Shown here: positions 34,399 through 44,214 of the stretch, in pieces
Layout: each line of letters starts with the position of its first letter
How positions within the stretch are numbered: the first letter of the stretch is position 1
NCBI RefSeq assembly: GCF_001429505.1
Contig: NZ_LMJW01000011.1
Coordinates: 96,344-160,343 of the forward strand
Source of the DNA: Allobosea sp. Root483D1
GTDB taxonomy: Bacteria; Pseudomonadota; Alphaproteobacteria; Rhizobiales; Beijerinckiaceae
DNA length: 64,000 nucleotides
Direction of reading: 5' to 3'
Notes under the pieces: model-generated
What the model was told of the DNA's origin: nothing
Database searches by the model: none
The model's input: only the letters and a program-made list of their open reading frames with translations
Made by a program: the position numbers and the translations under genes

Positions 34399-35361
34399 AT
34401 GATCAAGCGTTTGTCGATCTCTGCAGCCCTCGCGGCCACGCTCCTCATGACCGGCGCTGCCCGGGCCGAGTACCCGGAGAAGCCGATCGAGATGATCGTC
34501 GCCTTCGCGCCGGGTGGCGGCACCGATGTCGCTGCCCGCTCGATCGCCCGCTACATGGAGAAATATCTCGGCGGCAGCGCCCGCATCGGCGTGATCAACA
34601 AGCCCGGCGCCGGCGGCGAGATCGGCTGGACCACCGTCGCCCAGGGCAAGCCCGACGGCTCCACGATCGGCTTCATCAACGCCCCCGCGATCAACGCGCT
34701 GGTCGTCGAGGGCAAGACCAAGTTCAAGATGGGCGACCTGCAGCCGATCGCCAATCTGGTCTACGATCCCGGCGTCCTGGTCGTGCCGAAGACCAGCGCC
34801 TACGCCTCGCTGAAGGACCTGATCGACGCGGCGAAGAAGGCGTCGACACCGCTCGTCATCGGCACCTCCGGCGCCAGTGGCTCATCCGAGCACATCGCGC
34901 TCTTGAACTTCCAGCGCCTGGCCGGCACCAAGTTCACTCCAGCCTTCTTCGGCGGCACCGCCCCGGTCCGCCAGGCCGTGCTCGGCGGCCACGTCCCGGC
35001 CGCGACGATGAACCTGAGCGAAGCGCTTCAGATCGCCCGTGAGGGCAACATCAAGGTGATCGGCGTGATGAGCGCCGAGCGTTCGACCTATCTGCCGGAT
35101 GCGCCGACCTTCCGCGAAGCCGGCTACGATGTCGTCGTCGGCGCCTCGCGCGGCATCGCGGCGCCCAAGGGCGTACCGGCCGATGTCGTCGCCAAGCTGG
35201 AGAAGGCGATCGATCAGGCGCTGAAGGATCCTGAATATCTCGACGCCGCCAAGAAGGCCGAGATCCCGCTGCAATACCTCGCCTCCAGCGACTTCAAGGC
35301 CTTCCTCGATCGTGCCACCACCGATCTCGAGGCGACCTGGAAGGCGACGCCGTGGAAGTGA
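34399..35361 (+). CDS. tctC: Tripartite tricarboxylate transporter binding protein (TctC/BugE family)
   Basis: 320 residues with AAGGAG before the ATG. Signal peptide MIKRLSISAALAATLLMTGAARA, then YPEKPIEMIVAFAPGGGTDVAARSIARYMEKYLGG and NKPGAGGEIGWTTVAQGKPDGSTIGFINAPA, the Bug signature. Binds carboxylates or related acids in the periplasm. Overlaps tctB by 10 bases. The symbol reflects family, not a proven citrate substrate. Confidence 0.93.
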   Translation: MIKRLSISAALAATLLMTGAARAEYPEKPIEMIVAFAPGGGTDVAARSIARYMEKYLGGSARIGVINKPGAGGEIGWTTVAQGKPDGSTIGFINAPAINALVVEGKTKFKMGDLQPIANLVYDPGVLVVPKTSAYASLKDLIDAAKKASTPLVIGTSGASGSSEHIALLNFQRLAGTKFTPAFFGGTAPVRQAVLGGHVPAATMNLSEALQIAREGNIKVIGVMSAERSTYLPDAPTFREAGYDVVVGASRGIAAPKGVPADVVAKLEKAIDQALKDPEYLDAAKKAEIPLQYLASSDFKAFLDRATTDLEATWKATPWK

Positions 35362-35855
35362 CGGAGGACGCCGCGCCGGCTGCGCCCGAGGGCCGCTCGC
35401 GCAGCCCGGTCGAGATCGTCTTCGCGCTCGTGCTCGTCGCGGTCTCGCTCGCGGTCATCGCGACGGCATCGACCTACCCCTTCGAAAGCGCCGCCTACCC
35501 CATCGCGATCGCGGCAGGAATGGCGGTGCTGGGGTTGTGGATCGCGGCGCGTGAGATCCTGCGCCGCCTTCGCAGGAAGCCGACGCCGGGCGCCTTCGCG
35601 CTGCACGGCCCGCGCCTCGGAATCGGCGTCGCGGGGCTTGTCGCCTATTTCGCCGCGATCAGCCTGATCGGCTTCATCCTGCCGAGCCTTGCGCTTTGCG
35701 TGTTCCTGCCGGCGGCGGTGGGCTTCCGGCGCTGGGGGCTGGCGGCGGTGGTCGGCGTGGTCTGCGTCGTCTCGATCCTGCTGATCTTCGTCTACGCGCT
35801 CGGCCGTCCCATCCCGGAAGACCTCCTCTCACCCCTGCTGGCGAAGCTCAGATGA
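35352..35855 (+). CDS. tctB: Tripartite tricarboxylate transporter small membrane subunit (TctB)
   Basis: 167 residues, GTG start inside the end of tctC. Four hydrophobic segments as in TctB (VEIVFALVLVAVSLAVIATAS; IAIAAGMAVLGLWIAARE; GVAGLVAYFAAISLIGFILPSLAL; AVVGVVCVVSILLIFVYALG). A 4-base overlap joins it to tctA. Confidence 0.9.
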   Translation: MEVTEDAAPAAPEGRSRSPVEIVFALVLVAVSLAVIATASTYPFESAAYPIAIAAGMAVLGLWIAAREILRRLRRKPTPGAFALHGPRLGIGVAGLVAYFAAISLIGFILPSLALCVFLPAAVGFRRWGLAAVVGVVCVVSILLIFVYALGRPIPEDLLSPLLAKLR

Positions 35856-37348
35856 TCGACGCGCTGCTGCACGCCATCCCGCTCGTCTTCGCGCCGATGA
35901 ACATCCTCGCCATGTTCATCGGCCTGATCGCCGGTCTCGTCGTCGGCTGCCTGCCTGGGCTGACCGTCGTCACCGGCCTTGCCGTGCTGATCCCGCTGAC
36001 TTTCGGGCTCGATCCGATGTTCGCGCTCGGCATGATGGCCGGCATGTACAATGGCGGCTCCTATGGCGGCGCGATCCCGGCGATCCTGATGCGCGTGCCG
36101 GGCACGCCGGCCTCGGTCGCGACCGTGCTCGACGGCTACAAGATGACCCAGAAGGGTCAGGCCGCCTATGCGCTGCAGGTCGCGCTGCTCTCGGGCGTGA
36201 TCGGCAGCGTGCTCTCCTCGATTTCGCTGATCCTGCTCTCGCCGCCTTTGGTCTCGTTCAGCCTGCTCTTCGGGCCAATCGAATATTTCTGGCTCGGCAT
36301 CCTCGGGCTCGCCACCGTCTCCTCCCTGCTCGGCGACGATTTGCCGAAGGGGCTGATCGCCTGCGGCATCGGCCTCCTCATCGGCGCGGTCGGACAGGAC
36401 ATCTCGAACGGCACCGAGCGCTTCACCTTCGGCCAGCTCGATCTGCTCGACGGCTTCAGCGCGATCGTGCTGCTGACCGGGCTTTTTGCCGTGCCGCCGG
36501 TGCTGCAGATCGTCGAGGAAGCGGTGAAGACCGGCATGAGCGGCGACAAGCTCAAGCTGCATCGCCAGGGCTCGGCGCTGAGCCAATGGCGCTTCTTCAC
36601 GCCGGTCTGGATCCGCTCTTCGATCATCGGCATCATCATCGGCATCCTGCCGGGCGCGGGCGGCAGCATGTCGTCCTTCCTTGCCTATAACGAGGCCAAG
36701 CGCGTCGCCCGCAATCCCGAGACCTTCGGCCACGGCAATCCCGAGGGCGTCGCCGCGTCCGAATGCGGCAACGGCGCCGACAATGCGGCCTCGCTGATCC
36801 CGGCGTTGGCGCTCGGCATCCCCGGCTCCGGCGTCGCCGCCGTCATCCTCGGCGGCCTGCTCGTGCATGGCCTTCGGCCCGGCCCGCAGCTCTTCCGCGA
36901 GCATCCGGACATCGTCTACGGCTTCATGCTGCAGTTCCTGGTGACGTCCTTCCTGCTCGCCATCGTCGGTGGCCTGGCGGCGACGCGTATCTTCGGCCAG
37001 GTGCTGCGCCTGCCGCGCATCGTGCTCGCCCCGGTGATCCTGCTCTTCGTCACCGTCGGTGTCTATTCGGTCAACAACTCGCTGTTCGACCTCTGGGTGC
37101 TGCTCGGCGTCGGCCTGATCGGTTACATAATGGAGCGGCTCGACTATCCGAGCGCACCGATCGTGCTCGGCCTGCTGCTGGGGCCGATGGTTGAAAGCCA
37201 GCTCAGGCTGGCGCTGACCATCTCGGGTGGCAATGCCTCGGCGCTTGTCTCGACGCCGATCGCTGTCATCCTGGCCCTGCTCAGCGCCGCCATCCTGTTG
37301 ACGCCGGCCTGGCGGCTTTTCCGGCAGCGCCGCACCGCTGCGGCCTGA
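35852..37348 (+). CDS. tctA: Tripartite tricarboxylate transporter large membrane subunit (TctA)
   Basis: 498 residues from ATG 35852, about 12 helices. Family motifs: GLIAGLVVGCLPGLTVVTGLAVLIPLTFGLDP, MYNGGSYGGAIPAILMRVPGTPASVATVLDGY, and the mirrored GILPGAGGSMSSFLAYNEAKRVARNPETFGHGNPEGVAASECGNGADNAA and LALGIPGSGVAAVILGG. Complete TctCBA set encoded in one coupled unit behind the flavin monooxygenase gene. Confidence 0.94.
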   Translation: MIDALLHAIPLVFAPMNILAMFIGLIAGLVVGCLPGLTVVTGLAVLIPLTFGLDPMFALGMMAGMYNGGSYGGAIPAILMRVPGTPASVATVLDGYKMTQKGQAAYALQVALLSGVIGSVLSSISLILLSPPLVSFSLLFGPIEYFWLGILGLATVSSLLGDDLPKGLIACGIGLLIGAVGQDISNGTERFTFGQLDLLDGFSAIVLLTGLFAVPPVLQIVEEAVKTGMSGDKLKLHRQGSALSQWRFFTPVWIRSSIIGIIIGILPGAGGSMSSFLAYNEAKRVARNPETFGHGNPEGVAASECGNGADNAASLIPALALGIPGSGVAAVILGGLLVHGLRPGPQLFREHPDIVYGFMLQFLVTSFLLAIVGGLAATRIFGQVLRLPRIVLAPVILLFVTVGVYSVNNSLFDLWVLLGVGLIGYIMERLDYPSAPIVLGLLLGPMVESQLRLALTISGGNASALVSTPIAVILALLSAAILLTPAWRLFRQRRTAAA

Positions 37349-37388
37349 GCAGCCGGCCTGTCGCTGCAGAGTAGAAACCTGCCGCGCC

Positions 37389-37424
37389 GCCGGCCGGAGG
37401 CGAGCGCTTCCGCCTCCGGCCGGC
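37389..37424 (+). terminator. Terminator hairpin after tctA
   Basis: 37389-37402 and 37411-37424 pair perfectly over 14 bp around an 8-base loop, 40 bases after the tctA stop. A TTT sits shortly behind. Best end point for the lysR-FMO-tctCBA unit. Confidence 0.7.
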
Positions 37425-37786
37425 CGCATCTTTGAAAAGACATTTCATTGACCCTGCATGGTTTCGCAGGAACAATGCCAGTATCGAGCGCTGATCACTG
37501 CGCCCGGTCGCGGGATTTGCTGGAGCAGCTTGCGCCGCGTCAACAATGCTAAAAGCACCACGAGATAATCGTGGGCTCCGAGCGCGGAGACACGTCGATG
37601 AAATCGAGCAATACTTTGGAATTCGATCACCTCGGCAATCTGCCGCGATGTTCCTGATCCTTCGTCCCGCGGCCTGACCGCAGGACTATCGCTTCCCAGC
37701 AGCGTCAGCGTGCCGGTTCGTCCGGCCGGAGCGTCGTTCCATGACGACGCACGTTTCGCTGCGCCCTCTCGCCAGCCGAGGTCTGC
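37425..37786 (+). promoter_or_regulatory. Long leader upstream of the flavin reductase/LLM operon
   Basis: This 362-base gap has no convincing gene. A promoter candidate is TTGACC (37448-37453), 17 bases, AACAAT (37471-37476), with a CCTGC/GCAGG inverted repeat in the spacer. CCACGA (37558-37563) and TCGTGG (37569-37574) form a small hairpin. Short frames such as ATG 37600 (19 codons, with GGAG upstream) and ATG 37741 are possible leader peptides, but coding is unproven. A long leader implies post-initiation control. Confidence 0.35.
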
Positions 37787-38383
37787 ATGACCGTTGTCTC
37801 GCTCGTCACTCCTTCATCCGCGTCGTCCCGCCCGTTCGCTCGAGCCACGTCAGCGCACGCCGAGACGCCGAGCTTCCGGGCGGCGCTGCGCCATCTCGCC
37901 GGCGGCGTCAGCGTGATCACGACCGGGAAGGGCGCTGATCGTACCGGCCTGACCGTCACCTCGCTCGCCTCGCTCTCCGCCGAGCCGCCGACGGTGATGT
38001 TCGGACTCAACCTGAGCTCCTCGAGCTTTCCGGTGCTCGCCCGCCATCGCAGCTTCGGCGTCAACTTCCTCAACGCCACGCAGAAGCAGATCGCCGACCG
38101 TTTTGCCGGTCGCGCCGGTGAGAAGGGCGAGGCGCGCTATGCCGGGGCGAACTGGACCGAGGGCGTCACCGGCGCGCCGCTGCTGGAAAGCGCACTGGCG
38201 ACGCTCGATTGCGAGGTCGAGGAACTGATCGAGCGGCACTCGCACGCCATCGTCATCGGCCGGGTGCGCGAAGTCAGGCTCGGCGGCGACGACGCGGCGC
38301 TGCTCTATTGGCGCGGCGACTATGAGCGCCTCGGCTGGATGGCCGAGGAGGCGCGCACGGCGCTCGGCCTGCGCGGCATCTGA
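37787..38383 (+). CDS. Flavin reductase (NADH:FMN oxidoreductase) family protein
   Basis: 198 residues. The flavin-reductase-like split barrel starts at about residue 28: FRAALRHLAGGVSVITTG, TGLTVTSLASLSAEPPTVMFGLN, SFGVNFLNATQKQIADRFAG, and ends with LLYWRGDYERLG. Such proteins deliver reduced FMN to two-component monooxygenases; three luciferase-like monooxygenases follow within 9 kb. The first 25 residues are Ser/Ala-rich and may reflect a start too far upstream. First gene of the organosulfur operon. Confidence 0.88.
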   Translation: MTVVSLVTPSSASSRPFARATSAHAETPSFRAALRHLAGGVSVITTGKGADRTGLTVTSLASLSAEPPTVMFGLNLSSSSFPVLARHRSFGVNFLNATQKQIADRFAGRAGEKGEARYAGANWTEGVTGAPLLESALATLDCEVEELIERHSHAIVIGRVREVRLGGDDAALLYWRGDYERLGWMAEEARTALGLRGI

Positions 38384-38400
38384 GCCCTACGAGACATCCC

Positions 38401-39405
38401 ATGGTCTATTCCCTCAGCCTGCTCGACAAGAGCCCGATCCTCGACGGCGAGACCGCGGTCGACGCCCTGCAGCGCACGATCGCGCTGGCTCAGACCGCCG
38501 AGCGGCTCGGCTATCGCCGCTTCTGGCTCGCCGAGCATCACGGCTTTCCCGGTCTCGCCAGTTCGGCGCCGGAGATCCTGGTCGCGCATCTGATCGCCCG
38601 CACAAGGCGCATCCGGATCGGCTCCGGCGGCGTGCTCTTGCAGCATTACAGCCCGTACAAGGTCGCCGAGACCTTCAACCTGCTCGCGGCGCTGGCGCCG
38701 GGTCGCATCGATCTCGGCATCGGCAAGGCGCCGGGCGGCCTGCCGCTCTCGACCCAGGCGCTGCGCGTCCAGCACGATCCGGAACGCGAGCGCTCCTTCG
38801 AAGCGCTGCTGGCCGAGCTCGATGGTTTCCTTGCGAATTCGCCCCACGCGAACGATCCGTTCGCCGGCGCGCAGGCCCTGCCCAAGCCGCCGGTGCCGGC
38901 CGAGCGCTTCCTGCTCGGTGCCAGCCCGGACAGTGCTCGGCTCGCAGCCGATCTCGGCTGGCGCTTCGTTTTCGCCGGCCAGCTGAACGGCGATCCGAAG
39001 GCGCTCGAGGCTGCGCTCGATGCTCATGCCAAGGCCGGCGCCACCGAGCTGCCGCTGCTGGGCGTCGCTGCCCTCGCCGCCGCCACCGCCGAGGAAGCAC
39101 GGGCGCTGACCGATCAGCTCCGCGTCGTGCGTGTGACCCTCGACAATGGCCAGAGCGTCAATCTCGGCAGCGAGGAGCAGGCGGCGGAGTTCGCTCGCCA
39201 GGCCGGGGCCGCCTCCCACACGATCGAAATCCGCCGGCCGAGCATCCTCGCTGGCACGGCCGAGGATGTTCGGCGCGAGCTCGATGCGCTCTCCGCCCGC
39301 TTCGGCATCGCCGAATTCGTCATCGACACGCCCGCCGCCGCGACGGCGCAACGCCTCGCCTCGATCACGCTGCTCGCCGGTGATGCGCCGGCGCTCGCCG
39401 CCTGA
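38401..39405 (+). CDS. Luciferase-like FMN monooxygenase, MsnO8 type
   Basis: 334 residues. Starts YSLSLLDKSPILDGETAVDAL, then RLGYRRFWLAEHHGFPGLASSAPEILVAHLIARTRRIRIGSGGVLLQHYSPYKVAETFNLLAALAPGRIDLGIGKAPGG, the MsnO8-like subgroup of luciferase-like monooxygenases, which use reduced FMN and O2. YtmO of the Bacillus cystine/S-conjugate operon is of this type by my recollection. Sits 17 bases after the flavin reductase gene. Confidence 0.88.
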   Translation: MVYSLSLLDKSPILDGETAVDALQRTIALAQTAERLGYRRFWLAEHHGFPGLASSAPEILVAHLIARTRRIRIGSGGVLLQHYSPYKVAETFNLLAALAPGRIDLGIGKAPGGLPLSTQALRVQHDPERERSFEALLAELDGFLANSPHANDPFAGAQALPKPPVPAERFLLGASPDSARLAADLGWRFVFAGQLNGDPKALEAALDAHAKAGATELPLLGVAALAAATAEEARALTDQLRVVRVTLDNGQSVNLGSEEQAAEFARQAGAASHTIEIRRPSILAGTAEDVRRELDALSARFGIAEFVIDTPAAATAQRLASITLLAGDAPALAA

Positions 39406-39422
39406 GCCGACAGGAGAACCCG

Positions 39423-40766
39423 ATGAGCAAGACCCGCCTCACCTTCGGCCTGATGCTGCAGGGCCCCGGCAGTCACATGAACGCCTGGCGCCATCCGAGC
39501 AATCCGCCGGACGCCAGCGTCAATCTCGACTTCTTCATCCGCAACGCCCGCAAGGCTGAGGAGAACGGCATCGCCTTCGCCTTTGTCGCCGACGGGCTCT
39601 ACATCAACGAGAAGTCGATCCCGCATTTCCTCAACCGCTTCGAGCCGCTGACCATTCTTTCGGCTCTCGCCGCGACCACCTCGAAGCTCGGCCTCGTCGG
39701 CACGGTCTCGACCTCCTATAGCGACCCCTTCACCATCGCCCGGCAATTCGGCTCGCTCGACCTGATCTCGGGCGGGCGCGCAGGCTGGAACGCCGTGACC
39801 TCGCCGCTGGAGGGCTCCGGCCGCAATTATGGGCGCCCGCATCCCGAGCACTCGCTGCGCTACGAGATCGCGCATGAATATCTCGAAATCGCCAAGGGGC
39901 TCTGGGATTCCTGGGACGACGACGCCTTCGTCCGCGACCGCGAGGCCGGCCGCTTCTTCGACCGCGAGAAGCTGCACACGCTCGGCCATAAGGGCCGTTT
40001 CTTCCAGGTCGAAGGCCCGCTCAACATCCAGCGCTCGCCGCAGGGCCAGCCCGTGCTGTTCCAGGCCGGCGCCTCCGATGCCGGCATCGGCCTCGCCGGT
40101 CGCCATGCCGATGCGGTCTTCGCCAACCATGTCTCGCTGGAGGAGGGGCAGGCCTTCTACCGCAGCATCAAGACCAGCGCCGTTGCGCAAGGGCGGCTGG
40201 CTGACGACGTCAAGATTTTCCCGAGCGCCGGCCCGATCGTCGGCCGCACGCGAAAGGAGGCCGAGGACAAGTACCAGGCGATCCGCGCTCTCGTCTCGAT
40301 CGACGACGCGCTCGCCTATCTCGGCCGCTATTTCGACCATCACGATTTCAGCGCCTATCCGCTCGATGCGCCATTCCCGGAGCTCGGCGAGATCGGCAAG
40401 AACAGCTTCCGCTCGACCACCGATCGCATCAAGCGCACCGCCGCCCTGAAGCGCCAGACCCTGCGCGAGGCAGCGCTGGAAGCGGCGACCCCGCGCGCCG
40501 ACCTGATCGGCTCGGCGCAGGAGATCGCCGATATCCTGGTCGAGCGCGTCGAGAAGCAGGCGGCCGACGGCTTCATCCTCGGCTTCCCGGTGATCGGGCA
40601 GGGGCTCGATGATTTCGTCGAGCTGGTCATCCCGGTGCTGGAGGATCGCGGCGTCTACGACCGCAACCTGCCGGGCGAGACGCTGCGCGACCATCTCGGC
40701 CTGCCGCGCCGCGAGAGCCGCTATGCCCGCTCCGCCCCGGCATCCGTGCCGCGCAAGGCCGGCTGA
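39423..40766 (+). CDS. NtaA/SnaA/DszA-family FMN-dependent monooxygenase
   Basis: 447 residues, the usual length. Motifs: LTFGLMLQGPGSHMNAWRHP, NARKAEENGIAFAFVADGL, FEPLTILSALAATTSKLGLVGTVSTSYSDPFTIARQFGSLDLISGGRAGWNAVTSP, and GRYFDHHDFSAYPLD. The family includes nitrilotriacetate and dibenzothiophene-sulfone monooxygenases and Bacillus YxeK/YtnJ, which open N-acetylated S-substituted cysteines. Direct neighbour of a GNAT acetyltransferase as in those operons, so C-S cleavage is the favoured role (inference). Confidence 0.9.
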   Translation: MSKTRLTFGLMLQGPGSHMNAWRHPSNPPDASVNLDFFIRNARKAEENGIAFAFVADGLYINEKSIPHFLNRFEPLTILSALAATTSKLGLVGTVSTSYSDPFTIARQFGSLDLISGGRAGWNAVTSPLEGSGRNYGRPHPEHSLRYEIAHEYLEIAKGLWDSWDDDAFVRDREAGRFFDREKLHTLGHKGRFFQVEGPLNIQRSPQGQPVLFQAGASDAGIGLAGRHADAVFANHVSLEEGQAFYRSIKTSAVAQGRLADDVKIFPSAGPIVGRTRKEAEDKYQAIRALVSIDDALAYLGRYFDHHDFSAYPLDAPFPELGEIGKNSFRSTTDRIKRTAALKRQTLREAALEAATPRADLIGSAQEIADILVERVEKQAADGFILGFPVIGQGLDDFVELVIPVLEDRGVYDRNLPGETLRDHLGLPRRESRYARSAPASVPRKAG

Positions 40767-40816
40767 AAGCCACGCAGAACTCGTTTTCAGCAACCCGAGA
40801 CCCGAGAGGCTGTCCG

Positions 40817-41350
40817 ATGGCCGACGAATTTCTCTACACCACCCCGCTCGATCCGCTTGCCCAGCCTCTGGTCGAGCAGCTCACCTGGGAATACGCCACG
40901 CGCTACGGCACTTACTTCGGCGAGGCTCCCGGCGCCGAGATGAGCCGCTATCCGGCCTCGTTGTTCGCGCCGCCCGAGGGGAATTTCGTGCTGCTGCTGC
41001 GCGAGGGCCGCGCCATCGCCGGCGGCGCCTTCAAGCGTTATGACGCGCAGACGGCCGAGTTGAAGCGGATGTGGACCGACACCGCCTTCCGCCGCCAGGG
41101 GCTGGCCCGCCGCATCGTCGAGGAGCTCGAGGCGCAGGCCGTGCGCCAGGGCTACGGCAAGATCTTCCTGACCACCGGCTTCCGCCAGCCGGAAGCTCGG
41201 GATCTCTACCTCACCACCGGCTACACGCCGCTCTTCGATCCCGCCGTCGATCCCGAAATCTACAAGAAGCTCGCCTTCGAGAAGGATCTCGCCGTCGCAG
41301 CCTATCGGCTGCGGCCGCCCGCAGAGCAGTTGCCTGTCAGCGCCGCCTGA
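40817..41350 (+). CDS. GNAT family N-acetyltransferase
   Basis: 177 residues. GNAT core: GGAFKRYDAQTAELKRMWTDTAFRRQGLARRIVEELEAQA (acetyl-CoA motif A, Q/RxxGxA form RRQGLA) and IFLTTGFRQPEARDLYLTTGYTPLF (motif B). In Bacillus the YxeL/YtmI acetyltransferases N-acetylate S-(2-succino)cysteine before oxygenation; position between an NtaA-type monooxygenase and an amino acid ABC transporter is the same here. Biochemical assignment is by context. Confidence 0.87.
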   Translation: MADEFLYTTPLDPLAQPLVEQLTWEYATRYGTYFGEAPGAEMSRYPASLFAPPEGNFVLLLREGRAIAGGAFKRYDAQTAELKRMWTDTAFRRQGLARRIVEELEAQAVRQGYGKIFLTTGFRQPEARDLYLTTGYTPLFDPAVDPEIYKKLAFEKDLAVAAYRLRPPAEQLPVSAA

Positions 41351-41391
41351 TCGCGCCGTTCACCCCAGCAAACAGAAAACGAGTTCCAGCC

Positions 41392-43191
41392 ATGAGTCTC
41401 GCCAGCGATTTCGCGGGCTTGCCGACGCGCGCCGCCAGCACGCCGCCGACACGCGACTTCAGCCGCTTCCGGATCGTCCCGGCGCGCTATCCGGCCCGGA
41501 CGATCGGCACCGTCTTCGCGGTCGTCGTAATCGTCGCGGTCGTGAACTCGGTCCTCTCCAATCCGCGCTGGGGCTGGGATGTCTTCGCCGAATGGTTCTT
41601 CGCCGAGCCGGTGCTGGCCGGGTTGGCGCGGACGCTGCTGCTGACCCTGCTCGGCACCGTGCTTGGCTTCCTGCTCGGCACCGGCCTGGCGCTGGCGCGC
41701 GTCTCCGGCTCGCCGCTGCTGGCCTCTTTGTCCTGGGCCTATGTCTGGCTCTTCCGCTCGATCCCGCTGATCGTGCTGCTCTTGATCCTCAACAATCTCG
41801 GCTATCTCTACTCGACGATTTGGCTCGGCGTTCCCTTCACCGAGATCACCTTCGCCACCTGGTCGACGACGCAGCTGATTACGCCGTTCTTCGCGGCGGT
41901 GCTCGGGCTGACTCTGCATGCCGGCGCCTTCTCCTCCGAGATCGTGCGCGGTGGCATCCTCTCGGTCGACCAGGGCCAGCACGAGGCGGCGGCCGCGCTC
42001 GGCCTGCCGCGCCGCCGGCAGTTTTCGCGGATCGTGCTGCCGCAGGCGATGCGCACCATCCTGCCGAACGGCTTCAACGAGATCATCCTGCTCGCGAAGG
42101 GCACCAGCCAAGTCTACATCCTGGCGCTGCCCGAGCTGTTCTACACCATCCAGATCATTTACCGGCGCAATCTCGAGGTGATCCCGCTCTTGATGGTGGC
42201 GACGGTCTGGTACCTCGTCATCCTGAGCGTGCTGTCCTTCGTCCAGCACCATATCGAGCGCTATTACTCGCGCGGTGCGCTGCGCAATCCGCCGCCCTCG
42301 CTGATCGGCCTGGCACTGGTCCGCTTCGGTCGCTCGCGCGATGCCGCAGCGGCGCGGCGCACGGAGGCTGCTCTGGCCCAGCCGAGTTCATCCGCCGCGG
42401 CAGTTCCTTCGCTGGCGAGCCTGCGGCGCAGCGGCGGCGAGATCCGCATCAGCAATGTCTCGAAGAGCTTCGGTCCGCTCAAGGTTCTCGACGACGTCAG
42501 CCTGACCCTGCGCTCCGGCAGCGTCACCGCGATCATCGGCCAGTCCGGCTCCGGCAAATCGACGCTGCTGCGCTCGATCAACCATCTCGAGCGCGTCGAT
42601 GAGGGCTTCATCGCGATCGACGGCGAGCTGATCGGCTACCGCCAGGATGGCGACACGCTCTACGAGCTCAAGGAGCGCGAGATCCTGAAGCGCCGTGTCG
42701 ATGTCGGCATGGTCTTCCAGAGCTTCAACCTGTTCCCGCACCTCACGGCGATCGAGAACGTCATCGAGGCCCCGCTTTCGGTGCGTGGCGTGACCCGTGA
42801 GCAGGCTCTGGCCGAAGCGCGCGAACTGCTCGCCCGCGTCGGCCTCGCCGACAAGGTCGATGCCTATCCGCGCCAGCTCTCGGGCGGCCAGCAGCAGCGC
42901 GTCGCCATCGCCCGGGCGCTGGCGCTGAAGCCCAAGGTCCTGCTCTTCGACGAGCCGACCTCGGCACTCGATCCCGAGCTCGTCAACGAGGTGCTCGACG
43001 TCATCAAGGAGCTCGCCCGCTCCGGCACGACGCTGGTCATCGTCACCCATGAGATCGGTTTTGCCCGCGAGGTCGCCGACGAGGTCGTCTTCATGGAGGC
43101 CGGCCGCATCCTCGAAGTCGGCCCGCCGGCCCGCGTCCTGGGTGAGCCCGACCACCCCCGCACCCGCGAATTCCTCGCCAAGGTCCTCTGA
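41392..43191 (+). CDS. Fused permease-ATPase of a polar amino acid ABC transporter
   Basis: 599 residues from ATG 41392. Residues about 40-290 are a HisM-type permease with five hydrophobic segments, [22 protein letters not shown] and the EAA loop [35 protein letters not shown] Ser/Ala linker (about 315-345) leads to a full ABC ATPase: [18 protein letters not shown] (Walker A), Q-loop [39 protein letters not shown], and ETHE-type switch [10 protein letters not shown]. These are normally two genes; the fusion fixes a 1:1 ratio, so the dimer equals a complete transporter core. Confidence 0.93.
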   Translation: MSLASDFAGLPTRAASTPPTRDFSRFRIVPARYPARTIGTVFAVVVIVAVVNSVLSNPRWGWDVFAEWFFAEPVLAGLARTLLLTLLGTVLGFLLGTGLALARVSGSPLLASLSWAYVWLFRSIPLIVLLLILNNLGYLYSTIWLGVPFTEITFATWSTTQLITPFFAAVLGLTLHAGAFSSEIVRGGILSVDQGQHEAAAALGLPRRRQFSRIVLPQAMRTILPNGFNEIILLAKGTSQVYILALPELFYTIQIIYRRNLEVIPLLMVATVWYLVILSVLSFVQHHIERYYSRGALRNPPPSLIGLALVRFGRSRDAAAARRTEAALAQPSSSAAAVPSLASLRRSGGEIRISNVSKSFGPLKVLDDVSLTLRSGSVTAIIGQSGSGKSTLLRSINHLERVDEGFIAIDGELIGYRQDGDTLYELKEREILKRRVDVGMVFQSFNLFPHLTAIENVIEAPLSVRGVTREQALAEARELLARVGLADKVDAYPRQLSGGQQQRVAIARALALKPKVLLFDEPTSALDPELVNEVLDVIKELARSGTTLVIVTHEIGFAREVADEVVFMEAGRILEVGPPARVLGEPDHPRTREFLAKVL

Positions 43192-43216
43192 CCATCATTT
43201 CCCTGGGAGCTAAGCC

Positions 43217-44149
43217 ATGATCACCAGACGCAACACGCTCGCTCTGCTCGGCGCGACTTCCGCCAGCGCGCTTCTCCCCTCGCTCGGGCTCGCCCAGCAG
43301 GCGATCGACCTCTCGCCCGAGCAGGCTGGCCGGCCGCGCGCCGGGCGTGACGAGGCGGCGATCAAGCTGATCGGCAAGGACGCCAAGTTCGTGAAGGACG
43401 GCGTCTTCACCGTCGCCAACGCGACTGGCCGTCTGCCTTTTGCCGGCTATACCGCGGATGCCAAGACCATCGTCGGTTCCGAGCCCGACATCGCCCAGCT
43501 CGTCGCCGATGCACTCGGCCGCAAGCTCGAGATCGTCCCGGTTTCCTGGGCCGATTGGCCGCTCGGCGTCGCCTCCGGCAAATACGATGCGGCGATCTCG
43601 AACATCACCGTTACCGAGCAGCGCAAGGAGAAGTTCGACTTCTCGACCTACCGCAAGGACCTGCTCGGCTTCTATGTGAAGAGGGACAACGAGATTCAGA
43701 TTCGCGAGCCGCGCGACGTCGCCGGGCTCAAGATCATCGTCGGCTCCGGCACCAATCAGGAGCAGATCCTGCTGCGCTGGAACGAGCAGAACGTGAAGGA
43801 CGGGCTGAAGCCGGCCGAGATTCAGTACTATGACGACGACGTCGTGCTCTATCTCGCGCTCGAGACCGGGCGCGCCGACGCTTATCTCGGCCCCAACGCC
43901 CTGCTCAGCTTCAAGGCGGCGCAGGAGAACAAGACCCGCCTCGCCGGCAATTTCAGCGGTGGCTGGCCGGTGCTGGCCGAGATCGCGGTGACGACCCGCA
44001 AGGGCGCCGGCCTCGCCGAGGCGATCACCCACGCCGTCAACACCCAGATCGGCAACGGCAATTACGCCAAGGCGCTGGGGCGTTGGAATCTCGCCCCCGA
44101 GGCGATCGAGCAGTCGCGCACCAATCCGCCCGGCCTGCCCGCCAAGTGA
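43217..44149 (+). CDS. Amino acid ABC transporter binding protein, tandem copy 1
   Basis: 310 residues. N-terminus [27 protein letters not shown] contains a double Arg and resembles a Tat signal. The SBP family 3 fold shows [84 protein letters not shown] and GTNQEQI. 25 bases after the fused transporter gene. Clearly related to the next gene, so two binding proteins serve one transporter. Confidence 0.9.
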   Translation: MITRRNTLALLGATSASALLPSLGLAQQAIDLSPEQAGRPRAGRDEAAIKLIGKDAKFVKDGVFTVANATGRLPFAGYTADAKTIVGSEPDIAQLVADALGRKLEIVPVSWADWPLGVASGKYDAAISNITVTEQRKEKFDFSTYRKDLLGFYVKRDNEIQIREPRDVAGLKIIVGSGTNQEQILLRWNEQNVKDGLKPAEIQYYDDDVVLYLALETGRADAYLGPNALLSFKAAQENKTRLAGNFSGGWPVLAEIAVTTRKGAGLAEAITHAVNTQIGNGNYAKALGRWNLAPEAIEQSRTNPPGLPAK

Positions 44150-44214
44150 ACGCAGCGGGCGCCGCCGCGTCTGGCCGCGGCGCTCACCTCATCAGGAAGG
44201 ACGGAAAGACGATC

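Noticed and set aside
37445..37630. 61-codon minus-strand frame in the tctA/flavin reductase gap
   Set aside because: No ribosome site or family resemblance; too short to support.
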